From Piezodorus guildinii (taxonomy: Eukaryota > Arthropoda > Insecta > Hemiptera > Pentatomidae), in the NCBI GenBank assembly GCA_023052935.1, contig CM041294.1:10712414-10776413 (forward strand): a stretch of 64,000 nt of DNA. Direction: 5' to 3'. The notes beneath the pieces are model-generated. The model saw only the letters and a program-made list of their open reading frames with translations. It was not told the origin of the DNA and searched no databases. Below, one piece after another: positions 24,301-37,900 of this stretch (position 1 is its first letter; each line of letters opens with the position of its first letter). Position numbers and translations under genes: made by a program.

Positions 24301-27300
24301 GTTTGGCCTGGGCAATCGGAACCTAGATACGGACTTGGGTGCCTAAATACCCTTGGTATGGCATGACCCTTACATACGCTACCCCCGGACTCCAAGTAAG
24401 GCAGAAAGACTTTGGCAAGGTATAACAAACGAGGCCGGAGAGCTTTGCACGTCGGGCACCGCAGGTTAGAGTGGCGGTGCCGAATTGATGTGAGTCGTGC
24501 GGCAGCCAGTGCCCCGCGGGTGTGAAGATTGGAGGTGTGCGAGGCGATGTATCATGTTCTTCATAACTGGTTTCATCTGTCGTATCTCAGGCTAATGGAG
24601 GTCTCTCCCTGTCGGTGGTTGATGGAGTGCTCTCCTGTGGTCTTAGTGTCGGTGGCGGATCTAAGTTGGCCAGCTGATCTATTTGAACAAATTACCTGCA
24701 AATTATCTGTTTGATTTATGTATAATACTCGTATACTCGGGCGAATGGGCTATCGCTTAGTAAACATATAGCAATAATAATCGACTTGACAATATCGATA
24801 GCGCTATAAATTACTGAATAAAAAATACGGTCGAATCAGAAGTTCAAATTTTTATGCAAAACTTAAGATGAATTAAATTAAAAAATCAGCTTAATGAGAA
24901 TAGACAACAACCTAACCTAAAATATTTACAATAACAATCTGGTAAGCGCGAAAATGTCTGTGTGAGAGTGTGTGTGGTCTAGAACGAAAACAAATTGTCG
25001 AACAAAACTAAAATTTATGACAAATATAATTTTAAAATACGCTGACCGGAAAGGCTACTTTATACCATGAATATTGCACTTTTTTTTTCCGATTTCCACA
25101 AAACCGGCTGTAACGATTTTAATTAAACTCGTTATATCGATTTAAAATTTCTTCTTCTTCTTTGACTTCCTGTTCGTGCCATAACTAGCGTCGAAGATCC
25201 GCTATCCAATGCAGCCATACTCCTCGGTCCCTATGAAGCCGCTTCATTTCTTGCAGTGTTTTGCCTCTCTTCTCTCCAATCCGCTAAATATATTCTTGAT
25301 AAGAAATTCTAGGACGGCCTCTCGGCCTCCACCCAGTGGGTCGAGCTTCCAGAACTTTTCGTAGCTTTCTCTCCTCCTTCATCCCACAAACGTGGCCAAA
25401 CCACTTCAATTGTTGATTCTCCAATGTCTTAAGTTCCGGCACCTCTAGATCTTCTCTAACGCGTTCATTCAAGACGTGGTCCCTTCTGGTTTTTCCAGCA
25501 GATCTCCGCAGGAACTTCATCTGCTTCATTGTTGCTTTCCATAAAACATATGGGTTGCATTTTTCGTAGCTGGCTCACGGACTATAAACCCAGTTCGCTC
25601 CTACGCTGAAATAACATAATAAATAATATCCCACCACAGCCGGGTGTGAACCCAGGAGCCAAAGCTTAACAGTCCAGCGTCCTACCACTAGACCGCACAC
25701 TCCAAACATAATCCATTCTATCTAGAATGGTGGATTGTGACTAGTCATTGAGAGACTTACTTTCAAAAAGTTGCAATATCGAAGATTCAGTGTAGGTGTA
25801 GCCCGCAATGGAGGACAGAGGTTGGATGAAGTGGCATTGTTTCTAATTCACTTTCGGATCGCCTGACATTTCGGAGATGACATGTTAAAAAAAAAGTTAG
25901 TGACAGGCAGCAGGTAAAAGGCTGACTGACAAATGCCAAGGTTCCTTCCGATATCGGGGGATTGTTGACCCTACGTCTCAAATTGTAGCCTGCTTGCAAA
26001 CAATTTGACGTTAGCAGTACTGTATATGGGTTAACAAAGGGTCGGCCAATAAGAATAAAACCTATATGGTAAAAAAGTCTATTAAACTTTACATCGATAC
26101 AGGGAGTTTAATCAAAATAGCCGTTTTTGAGAAAATCGTTAAAAGGTGCAAAATGCATGGTATAATGTGGCTCTACTGGTTCGCCGATTTTGATGAACAA
26201 GTTTTTGTAACGTCTCGGGCGCATAGTTGTCCTAAATATTAAATTTCAGTGTCGTGAAAATTTTAGTTTTTGAACTAGAATTACCTACCATATACTCAAA
26301 CACAGGCGGTAGGCCGAATTCGGTGAAATAGTTGCTGTAACAGCTCAGGTGTAAAGGCTTTAAAAATATAAAATTTCAGTTTTATACATGTTATCGTTCT
26401 CCAGCTATACTTACCACACACACAGACCATTTTGCGGGAATAGGTTGTTAACTCAGGAAACCCTTATTTTCGTTAAAAATGCAATTCGAAAATTTTCACA
26501 ATCGCAATACTTCCCCTTCTATATATTTCATATATAGGTAAGTCAAAGTAAAAAGAGCACAAAACTACCCGTTGCACTCCTGTATAACAATCTTTAAAAT
26601 CGCCTCGGAAGATTGTCAGAAATATGTGAGTTTAGCATTAAAAATATTTCTGACTATTTCGGAACACTCACTGTGACAAATGGAATGCATGATTTTCTTA
26701 TAAAAGAAATATGGGGGTCATGTAGGATTTTTTAGATTGTAAGGTTTGAATGCGGGAGAAATCAGATAGTTCAGAAGATTCCTCAGACGATTCCATATTT
26801 CCAGATGGGTCTGATCATGGCAACATAAATGCACATTTTTTGTAACAGAGTGCAAGTCATGAACGTTTGTAAAGTAAGTTGTAGTAATCGGTATCTACGA
26901 GCAGATTCTGGTCGTTCAAGTCTTGTATGAGGATTCCAAGTAAAACGTTTGTCAAGATGGAGTCGTATGGAAGGTGTCGGGTCCGTTCTTCAGGAATGAT
27001 AAAGCAAATATTAAGTTGAGAATAACCCGCCGATACAATACCAGAACCTGCTGTGAAAGTACTTTAACATATTTATTTTGAATTATTAATTGATTAGTAA
27101 AGTAGTTTCGTCAAAATCAATACGTAATACTCCGATCATAAATAATAAATACTTATATATTTTTTAAGGTGGTAAATTGTCATAAGGAAGGTATGAACAT
27201 CAGCTTTAAGTGGGCCCATGTTGACGTTGTTAGGAACGAACTAGCGGATGAAGCGGCGGCAAGAGACACCGCTCTCCCGATAGCATACGACAAGGCGTCG

Positions 27301-28880
27301 ATCAGCGCCATCAAACACTTACTGTCAATGAATACAAGGCAGAAGTGGAATACGAAATGGGCCATCTCAACAAAAGGTAGATTACACCTATGACTTCATT
27401 AAAACAATTGACGATCGAACTAAACTTAAAAAAATATCTTACAAACTGACACGATTCCTGGAGGAGCCAAAAGCTATTTATTTCGATTCAAACTAACAGA
27501 CGACAAAATCTGTAAGTGTGACGGTATAATCGAACAGACATGCGACCATCTTTTATTCGATTTCAGTAAAACTGGACAAACATAGACGCAAACTGATCTC
27601 AACAGTCCTACTTAACGGAGACCAATGGCCGCCTTCCAAGTGTGACCTTCTTACAAAATATTTTTTCAAAATTTGATGAATTTGTGGACCTGGTGGACTA
27701 TGCAGAATTAGAGAAATAGCAACAGGCAATGACTCGTTATTAATTTTTTTTTTTTTTACTTTCACTGTTACTAATACTAGTCAATTAGTTAGTTTGTATT
27801 ATTTCGTTAAGTAGTTATAACAAATGATTAACTTATCAGTTAATATTTATTAGTTTTATTTACCAGTTATCATTATACATTTTTATATTCTATAACTTAA
27901 TGCTCTGTAACTTAATTTATATTATGTCATAAAAATACGCGTTGTAAATAAGATGGTACGCGTATAAATAAATGCACCCATTGCAGGGTTACTGTAAACC
28001 GTAAGGTTGTATTTAAATAATTCTAAAAGACGACGCAGAGAGTTATGCAAGCCAGTGTTGCGGCTACAGAACGCCTAAGGGTCCGCGAGCGACCACTCCT
28101 ACACACGAAGTAGCTTCCTTCAAGTCGAAAGGATAATATTTTAACTTCCTTCATTATTGCCTCTGTCGTTCCAGGTTTCAGAGGTTCCACGTAACTGGTT
28201 TCAGTTACATCCATACAAGATCAAGAATATAAATTACAATGAGAAACGAATACAGATGGCCGATATAGACAATAATAGCCTAACTAGTCGAGAGGGTTGA
28301 GCGTAAGACAGATGCATTCGTAAAATATTGAGGATAATTCCTCCCGTTAATACTTCGGCCATAAATATGAGTAACGTCGCTTCTGGTTGATACTAATCAC
28401 TTTAATCATCGCATCGCTAATAAGTATAAACTAAGGTAGTGCTACAACTACTGAAGGATCTTAGGTTAACTACTGTTTCTAGGCCAATGACATATTTAAC
28501 TGTTAATTGATTCCCTAAGACGTACGCTACTGAAATTTCTTATTTAAAACAGTTATTTGCCTGGAAAATAATTGGAAACTCCTGTGACTATTGTGATCTA
28601 CATAACAATTTGATATTTTTATATTATTTAATCTAAAAGATGTTTCCAGCGAAACAATATCATTCTTTAAAGTTTTTTCAAGTATAAAATTATTTAATAA
28701 TTCTTTATTCGATTTTAACACTCGAGGTAGGTGAATGTCGTCTGTTGACCGCACCAGATTTTAATTTTACTACGGAAAATGTTTTAGTATAATTTAGAAC
28801 TAAATTATATATGTAATTAGTTCTTGAGAGTTCTTAAGAAGAAAATAAATCCTGGATTTTGATAAAAGTTAACAACGGCA

Positions 28881-28974
<94 letters not shown>

Positions 28975-31900
28975 ACTTTGTAGTATACGCATAATTGCTT
29001 GCTTATTGACTAAACCTTAGATAACTTAAATTATCAAAAGTCGAGAAAAAATCAACATTATTTTTAAATACTAATTATTTTTAAATACTGAAGGAATTAG
29101 TCCGGGTGGCGGTCATTAAATGAAACAACTGAATAGTTTCAACTATTTTATTGTTTGCCAACGTTTCGACCCCCATTGTGGGTCATCATCAGGACTAAAA
29201 AGATACAAAAAGGATACATTTAAAATAAGATTAAAAATACTATTCTTAAAAAAATAACTATTGCGCTAGAGAATGTCAATATTATAACATAAAAAGAACT
29301 AGATGTGTAAAGAAATCAATTAATTAAATTACAATGATAAAGGTATACTAATGAGAGCTATACAGACCAGATAATGACTAAAGATAATGTACAAATATAT
29401 AAGAAAAAATTACATGAAATAAAAAACATTAAAAAAATAGAGTACAGTGGAGATACGTACCGTCTGGTAGGCGAGTGGAAATTAGGTACAATTTGGTAAT
29501 ATGGAATATAGGCAAGTAGATAGGAATGTACGTACAAAAGGTTGGGTAAAATGGAAAATACGTACCACATTTCTAGACGGGATTTTTGGTATTTTTAAAT
29601 ACCATTCGAAATCGGCCAGTCCCTGCTCAACATTTTTCATTTTTGTGATTTTTTTTCCATCCCTTCTTGAATAAAAAACCGTAGATAAAATATTATTCTG
29701 GCTAATAATTTTGATGTTGCAGCCATTTTAAGTCAGCTTCACGGCTGAAAACATGTATTGGGAAAATCATTCTGATTCCGTAATTTTGTAGATATCATTT
29801 TAAAACAAAAACTAACAATAAGTTAATGAGATGCTTTGCATTTTTTGTTTCTAGAACTTATTACCTAAATAATGAAAAAATTGGTTTAAAAAAATCTCGA
29901 AATGAGGTAAAAAACGAGACTTTTAGCGGGTTAAAAATATAGAGAGAAAAAGGAAATGAAATATGAAATAGAAAAATGAAATATTTTTAGCTTGCATTAT
30001 GATCGGTACATTGATAAATAATTTTTCGATTTACTTTGATTCTAATCCTTGATCCTATGAATATATTTCTATAGATATCCTAAGATAGATTTGCGAAGCT
30101 TGAGTAAGTGGTGTTGCTTTAAAAATTATTACAAAAACTAACAATAAGTTAATGAGATGCTTTGCATTTTTGTTTCTATTGTAGAACTTATTACCTAAAT
30201 AGTAAAAAAAATGGTTTAAAAAACTCTGGAAATGAGGTAAAAAACGAGACTTTTAGCAGGTTAAAAATATATAAATATATAAAGAAAAAGAAAATGAAAT
30301 ATGAAATAGAAAAATGAAATATTTTTAGCTCGCATTACGATCGGTACATTGATAAACAATTTTACGATGTACTTTGATTCTAATCCTTGATCCTGTGAAT
30401 ATATTTCTCTAGATATCCTAAGATAGATTTGCGGAGCTTGAGTAAGTGGTGTTGCTTTGATCTTTACTTTTTACTTTGGCCTAGAAGCTGGGCTTAGCAA
30501 TGGCAGAGGAAACAGAGCGGAAAAATCACTGTCACTGCTATTTTATATCAATCCAACTTCAAACAACACTCAAATATTGATTTCTTATATTTTTTAGATA
30601 ATATTAAAAGTAGCAACGTGGTGTAGAGGGTAGGCCACTTGGCTACTTTTTTCTAGTCTACGGGTTCGAACCCGGCTGTGGCATAATTATTTATTAATTA
30701 TTGACATGGATATGTGTATATATTACATTCCCCCTAAACAATGTATCAGATACGACACGCTTTAGCTCTATTGGTATACGATCAAAAGTTTTACGATAGT
30801 TTCCTCGTATATATACATATTTATATTACATTATTCGCAAGGATCTATAAGAAATGTAAATGATAAAATTACCAATGTACCATTGTATATTTCCTTATCT
30901 TATAGTAGATTAATTTAACTCAATCCCTCCTAGACTGAGAAAAACAATAGGTTATATACACAGAGATATCTATTATCTATTGTTTTTCCCGTTAAAAGTA
31001 AGTATGCGCCATTAGAGATGATACCACTGGGGAATGCAGAAGGTCAAACAACTAGTAATTGCGGAGCTTGTACCCCGCCAGTATAATTGAGTTGATGGCT
31101 GATATATGATATGATATGATTATATGAAGATAGAATTCCTAGAGTTAATAGGCGCTAAACCGATTAGTATGGCGAGGAGTCGATGGGAGGATCGTCTCAG
31201 GTATGTATTCGGGGGCTTGTGCTTGGGTTTGGATGATGATCATGGAGGAAACATTTGGTTGTATCGGCATCCAAGTTTGTGGTTCGCTAAGCCTGTTATT
31301 ATTGTTGTTTTTTTTCAGTGAGGAGGAAATACTGGTACCAGTTACTACTTCCACTTACCTTTGTTTATTTGTTTAACGTCACTTTATGCTGCTATGGCTA
31401 ATCGGACGATGCTACAGTGGGAGTCCTAAATTTTGCCTATCCAGGTTTTATTAGTAACGTCCCCTCCGAAGGACGGCGTAACTGAGGATTTTTTACTCCA
31501 ATTAAAAAATCCTAGGACCACCTGCGGGTTTGAACCCGTGACCTTTAGCATGGGAGGCTGTTACGCTAGCCACCCAGTTTTATGTTCACAAGTTATCCCT
31601 ACCCACTTACCTTTGTATGAAACATAAGGGAAAGTATTGCCATCGTGAAAATTCCAAAATTTCAATTCCAGTTTTCAACAGAAATACATGCTTTTGGGTA
31701 CGCTGAGTGTCCAAATGACAATGCCCCGCAAAATGGTCTGCATGTATATGTGTGTGTGGTAAGTCCAGTAAGAAAACGAAAAGTCTTATGAAACTGAAAT
31801 TTCATATTCAAGAAAACTATACGCCTGAGATGTTACTGCAACCTTTTCATCAAAATCAGCTAACCAGAAGATGCGCTTTATGTACTTTCCACTTCTTTAC

Positions 31901-34900
31901 GATTTTCTCAAAAACGGTTCTGACGATTATGATTAAGCTCTCTATATCGATATAAAATATAATGGACTTTAATATTATGTAGGTATCATTGTGATTTAAA
32001 TAGTCCGTCAAGGCCGAAATGCCGATATTTTAAGTTGTCTTCCTCTGAAATATACTTAATTTTGTAGATTCTATAAAAATAACCCTATCATCGTTTTAGC
32101 ACTGATAAAAACAGATAAATATGTATAATTCAATGAATTCGATGAATTTTATAAAAAATTAAAGAAGAAAGGAGCAAACATAATTTTTAATGTAATTTTG
32201 TATTTTAGAAAATAAGAACAGTAATATACACGTATACTATACCATTGGAAAGCTAAAGATCATCGAAGAAATATTATTTTATACAAATAATTGTAAAAGC
32301 TAACAGAGAGTGATGACAAGCCGATAAAAATAACCGATTTTCGTAGATAATAATATAATATGAGGAAGATGGTTGGGGGTGCGGTCATAAATTAGAAAAC
32401 ACATTTAAAATAAGTGTTATTTTAATTATGTGCCAACATTTCGGCCTACAATGTGGGCCTTCATCAGGGCTAAAATAAACAAGATAACAACCAATGTAAT
32501 ATTACAATATATTATATAATTAAATATTACATTGGTTATCTTGTTTCTTTTAGCCCTGATGAAGGCCCACATTGTAGGCCGAAACGTCGGCACATAATTA
32601 AAATAACACTTATTTTAAATGTGTGTTTATAATTTTTGACCGCACCCTCAACCATCTTCCTCATCTAATTTCTCAACGGTCAACAAAACTCCATCATTAA
32701 TATATAATACATTATTATTTAAGAAAACACATTTTTCTATTGAAACAAGAGATAATTAATTCTTTAACAATTTATTTTCATCTCTAAAAGTATTTAATAA
32801 TTGTTAAATACATTATAACAACGAAGGTAAGTGAAAGTCGTGTGTTGGGCGCGCCACATTTTATTTCCTAGTTATAATGAAGCTATTTCATCACAATATT
32901 TTATAACATATCATACGGTTGAGGATTTATAATTATGCCTGTTTATTGCAGCTAATAAGGAAGGGAATCCATTGGGTAAGGTACCGAGCTATTAACTTCC
33001 CAATCTTAGATTGGAGACTGTATATGAGAGGTTATTATGCAATCTGAGTCTTGTGCCGACTTGGTGATCGGCTGACCCTACGAGGGTTCACCTAGCCTCA
33101 ATAAAGTGGCTCCTCTAACATAGATGGTAGCAATGCTGAATGCTGATTCGATTTCGGCTAAATCACAACCTTGCACAAACATCGCCTAAGAATAAATGCG
33201 TTCTTTACACAGTACGGTGCCCATTATCAGTGATTTTGTCTATTACATCCAATATCATACTACTAACAAAGAATGTTTGAAGGTCGTGTCGAAATGAAAC
33301 GTTAGACTCTAGATAACTGACTAGAAACATCTCTACAACCCAAAAAAGGAAGCTTATTACTATCCTCACAAACGCACGAACTTCTACAGACATACGCTTG
33401 TTAAGATTAAATCGAAATTACAGACGCCCGTTACGTGATGACTAACTAAAGCCTACTTTGCAAATCCGACTTGCACAAACATCGAGATACTCAGCTTATA
33501 CCCCCCGCGCACTAAATCAACTTAATAACCATCCAATTAAAACATTCCTGATAATGAAGCCGTACTATAACTATGGCATAGGGACAGGCAGGCAGAGCTG
33601 AGAGAAGACAGGCAGTGGAGATAAGGCAGTAAATTATAGCCGCTGCTCTGCGGTCAAGGTCCTACACGGGTTGGCGCAACACTTTCCCCAGAACACACCC
33701 TCCGCAGTCCTCAAGTCTCACCTTGGTTCTTCCAAGTCTGCGCCGTCGGGTGAGGACACAGCTCGGGACAAGGGAACGCACTCAGCTGGCTATTGGGTTC
33801 GCTATCGAAGGAATCTTTATCTTCTCGGCACAATCCGAAATTCGTTTACGAGGACGTGCGCAGGATTTTGGTAAGGGAGACTCTAGCCATGTCAAGCCTA
33901 CTTTCGTTACGGAGGTACAAGTGTGTTGAAAATATAACTTTTTTTTTTTCTAACACTACTTTATAGTTAAAAAATAAATAAATAAAACTCATGATCTGCC
34001 AAGTTTTTTCCCCAATTTGGGTACCCAATTTAAAGAGACTGGGTATGCCCCAGGAGGGTCTTCATACCCTAGGGTTGCCCCCCCCCTCACCCCTTCCGGC
34101 TCTATTAGCAGCATAAATAATATTGGGCCACAGCCGGGATTCGAACCCAGAACCCAGAGAACAGTAGACTAGTGCTCTATCCACTATAATACGCCGCTCT
34201 CTCTAAAATTATGGTAAGAAGAATACAATAACATTAATGACCAAATATCGAGGGGCCAAGGAGGTATCGCCTCTTATCCTATAGTTTTATTTATATATTT
34301 TTTTCTCTCTTCTTTACAACTTTGTGATTGTTTTTTTAAATGTATTCTGACTAGATATACACTATTGTAACATATTTATTATTATTAACGGACTAAATCC
34401 TAGAATTAAGTTTATTTTCCTATTTCTATTCAGGATGTTGCATAACCGTCTCGTCATATTGTGAGACAAGATACCTACTACTGTGAAACAAAAAAGTTCT
34501 TATGACCCTTAGCCCGATTCTAAACGGTTACAAAGGAAAATAAATTTTTTAGTTTTCTGCTGTTATCAATAGTTTATACCAGAAAAACTCAAATATATCT
34601 ACTAGTTATGCACGCACAGAAAAACAAGTGCTACCAAATGAAAAAAGGAAAAAATTCCCATGAGGTTAAGAAGCCAAACTTCAAAATGAGAAAGTAATTT
34701 TCACACAATGTCATGCAGAAAATTAAATTTTAATATTTTTATAAAAACATTCGGACATTTCATAAAACTGTTGCTCTTCTATTGTTAGGTTATAAATCTT
34801 CCGGATCTCAGAAAAACTTCTTCATTTAATTATGTTTAAAATGGTGCAGAACAAACCTACCTTGAAAAATCAACTAAGGATGCGAGGAAGCAAGAATTAA

Positions 34901-37900
34901 AAAAAAAAAGGACCAAACAGAAAATTTGTGTTTTGTAAGTGAAATTCAGAAGCTCATTAACGCTTTGTCATATCGCGGTAGCCGATACTAGATTTGAAGA
35001 GAAACAAAGAAGTTGATATGGCCCATAATGGTCCGATTGTCAAAGGTTAGGGAGAAAATTTGAATTATGAGATTTGTCTGTTCAATGACCACATTCGATG
35101 AAAACCATGGACAACAGCAAAAATCTCAAAATTTGATTTTCCTCGCTAACCGTTGAATCAAATATTGTCTCCCGCAATATGACTTGATTTGTTTATTTAT
35201 TTAACATCCCTTAACGCTGCTGTGGCTAACCGGACGATGCTACAATAGGAGTCCTGAATTTTTCCTATCCAGATTTTATAAGAGATCTTTAACCAGTACC
35301 TGACATCGCACAGGCTCGGGACGACCTTTTAACGTCCCCTCCGAAGGAGGCAATACTGAGGAGTTTTTACTTCTATTAAAAAATGCTAGGACCACTAGCG
35401 GGTATGAACCCGGGACTTTTAATATGACTTGATATTCATAAGACACATATTAAACACAAATTTTATTTTCGGCTTTTTTCTTTTTTTTTTTAATTCTTGC
35501 CTCCTCGCATTCTCGCCTCCCAAGTAAAAGGTTTGTTTTACACAATTTTTTTTTTTTACAGGTTTGTTTTAAATAAAATGAAATTAATAACTTTTTCTGA
35601 GATCCGGACAATGTAAAATAAAACACTAGAAGAGTGATAGCCACTTGGAATTTTGGAATATCCTTTGAAATGTTGTTGTTGTTTTGGTTTTAAGGGCAAA
35701 AAACTGCGAGTGGTTATTATTGTCCAAAACAACTTCAGAAGACGATTAACTTACCTATGATGAAGAGAAAAAAAAATTATAATAAATAAATAAAAAATAA
35801 TAATAAATAAAAAAATATAAAAATAATAAAATAAATAAATAAATAAAAATTGTGAGTAAAATATCAAAAAGTGCCTAAAATAGGCTGAATGTGTTAAATG
35901 AGGTGATATAAAGGAATGTTCTTCCCCAATTGAATGACACCATCGACGGCCCGATCACTATCGCTCAATGCCTTAGAGACCTTACGTGGTAAGTTACATT
36001 TTACAAATTCCCTACTGTAACGAGGACACTCTTCAAAAATATCACTTACTGTGAGGGTCACTTTACACAGTTGACATCGAGGTGGATCCCTTCGTGCCAT
36101 GAGGTGCTCAAGAGTGAGTCCTTTGAAATGTTTAAGTTTAATTTTCTGCGTGACGTTGAGCGACACTCACTTCCTCATTTTGAGGGTTTGATTTGAACTT
36201 TTTTGTTACCCTAGAGATCTAGTATCTGCTCATACTATATGACGAGGCATTTATAACATACCCTGTATGCATATCAATTTGAAAATTAAATACATGCTTA
36301 GAATTGAATACGAAAACCCTTCGTATGCCCTAGGCTTATTTAATTTGCTTCACTCACAATGTTGAATTTGTCTGTGTAGAACTTGTGATTCTAATTAAAA
36401 GCCAATACTTTACAAATATTTAGCGTTAAGTTCATTTTAAATTATTTCCCAATGACATCTCGCGAACCCGCTGGGATGTGTAGACCAACCACTGCTCTAA
36501 GCGAAATATGTTAGATTAAGGGTAGAATTTCAGCTAGATTCTTATCAAAATCATAAGAAAAATTAATAGTATTATGTTTAATTAAATACATTATTCTTAT
36601 TAAACCAATTTGTCAATTATTAAATACTTTTTTTTATATGAGAAAAACAAACACGAGATAATCTGTTAAATAAGAGAGTTATCTGATCTCGGTCACCTTC
36701 GACTGATTAACCACGGGAGATAAAGATGTGTGTTAACATACGGTCGACCTTACACCGTAGGGCGTGGCCCACATGTTTGCCACATCGCCCCAATATTTTG
36801 TAAATTATTGATGTCATTAAAATACGGTAAATTAATTATTCTGACGATATTAAAAAAAAATTCAAATTAATATTTGTCAGTTTATCGCAAACATATTGTA
36901 ATGGTGTTTTTGACAGGTGCGTTGTAAGTCAAGTGGTTCCCTTATCGATTTGATGTTGATGTTGTATTGATAAAGTTAATTGAATTTTAATCTAAAGAGT
37001 CAATATGGTTAATTAGCACGGTGGCAGTAAGCGCTTCAGCTCTATAAGTCATTTAGGCTTACTGGGGTACCTTTCATTTGTATGCATTGATACTTGGTTA
37101 ATAGTCTGATGCGGAAAACAAACACCTTTCACTTACCTCATTTGTTTAAAGCAATATTGTATAATGTTAGATTTGAAAAAACCCTGCAAATTATTACAGA
37201 ATGGTTTATTATTTCCAAACAACTATATAAAGGTATGACTGTTTATATAGCTGTTAATAGGCAATTAGCTAAATTGAAAAGCAAAAAAGAATCCAAAATT
37301 ATATCACAAATATTTTTACTTTCACTTACTATATATAGTAAGGGAAAGTATTGCGATCGTGAAAATGTTCGAATTCCATTTTTCAACGGAAATACACATT
37401 TTAGGATCCCCTGAGTCCAAATAACCAAGTCCCGCAAAAAGGTCTGTGTGTGTGTGGATAACTCCCGGGCGAAAACGGTAAGTTCTATGAAACTGAAATT
37501 TCATATTTAAGACAAATATACGCCCGAGACGTTACAAAACATTTTTCATCAAAATGAGCTTACACACAGAAGAGCCACTTTATACCATGCATTTTGCATC
37601 TTTTTTCGATTTTCTCGAAAACTGTTCCGACGATTTTGATTAAACTCGCTATATCGATGTAAAATTGAATGTGCATTAATATATATAATGTAGGCTTTAT
37701 TCTGATTAAAATAGTCTGACAGGGCTTAAATGCCGATATTTTAAATTTTCTTCTTTTAAAGTACCTTTAATTTTGTTGATTTTATAAAAAATCATCTTGT
37801 TACTACTGATGAAAAACAGCTAAATATGAAATCTGAGCGAATTTGAAAAGCAACTAAAGGAGAAATCTGAAAAAATATTTTTTTAATGCAATTTTTTGTT

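Larger units (their letters stand above)
31606..32858 (-). mobile_element. Helentron-like element, copy H12, interrupted
   Basis: Minus orientation from CCTTTGTATGAAACATAAGG to GGTAAGTGAAAGTCGTGTG and GCGCCACA. It is split by the inverted-repeat element at 32343-32672. Confidence 0.7.

Noticed and set aside
28883..28970. TA run as another Helentron-like hairpin
   Set aside because: The flanks do not contain GTAAG/CTTAC or the family's 3' sequence, so it is treated as an independent microsatellite.
29802..30460. CRISPR-like or other prokaryotic repeat array
   Set aside because: It has only two long units, no spacers, and lies in a eukaryotic intron.
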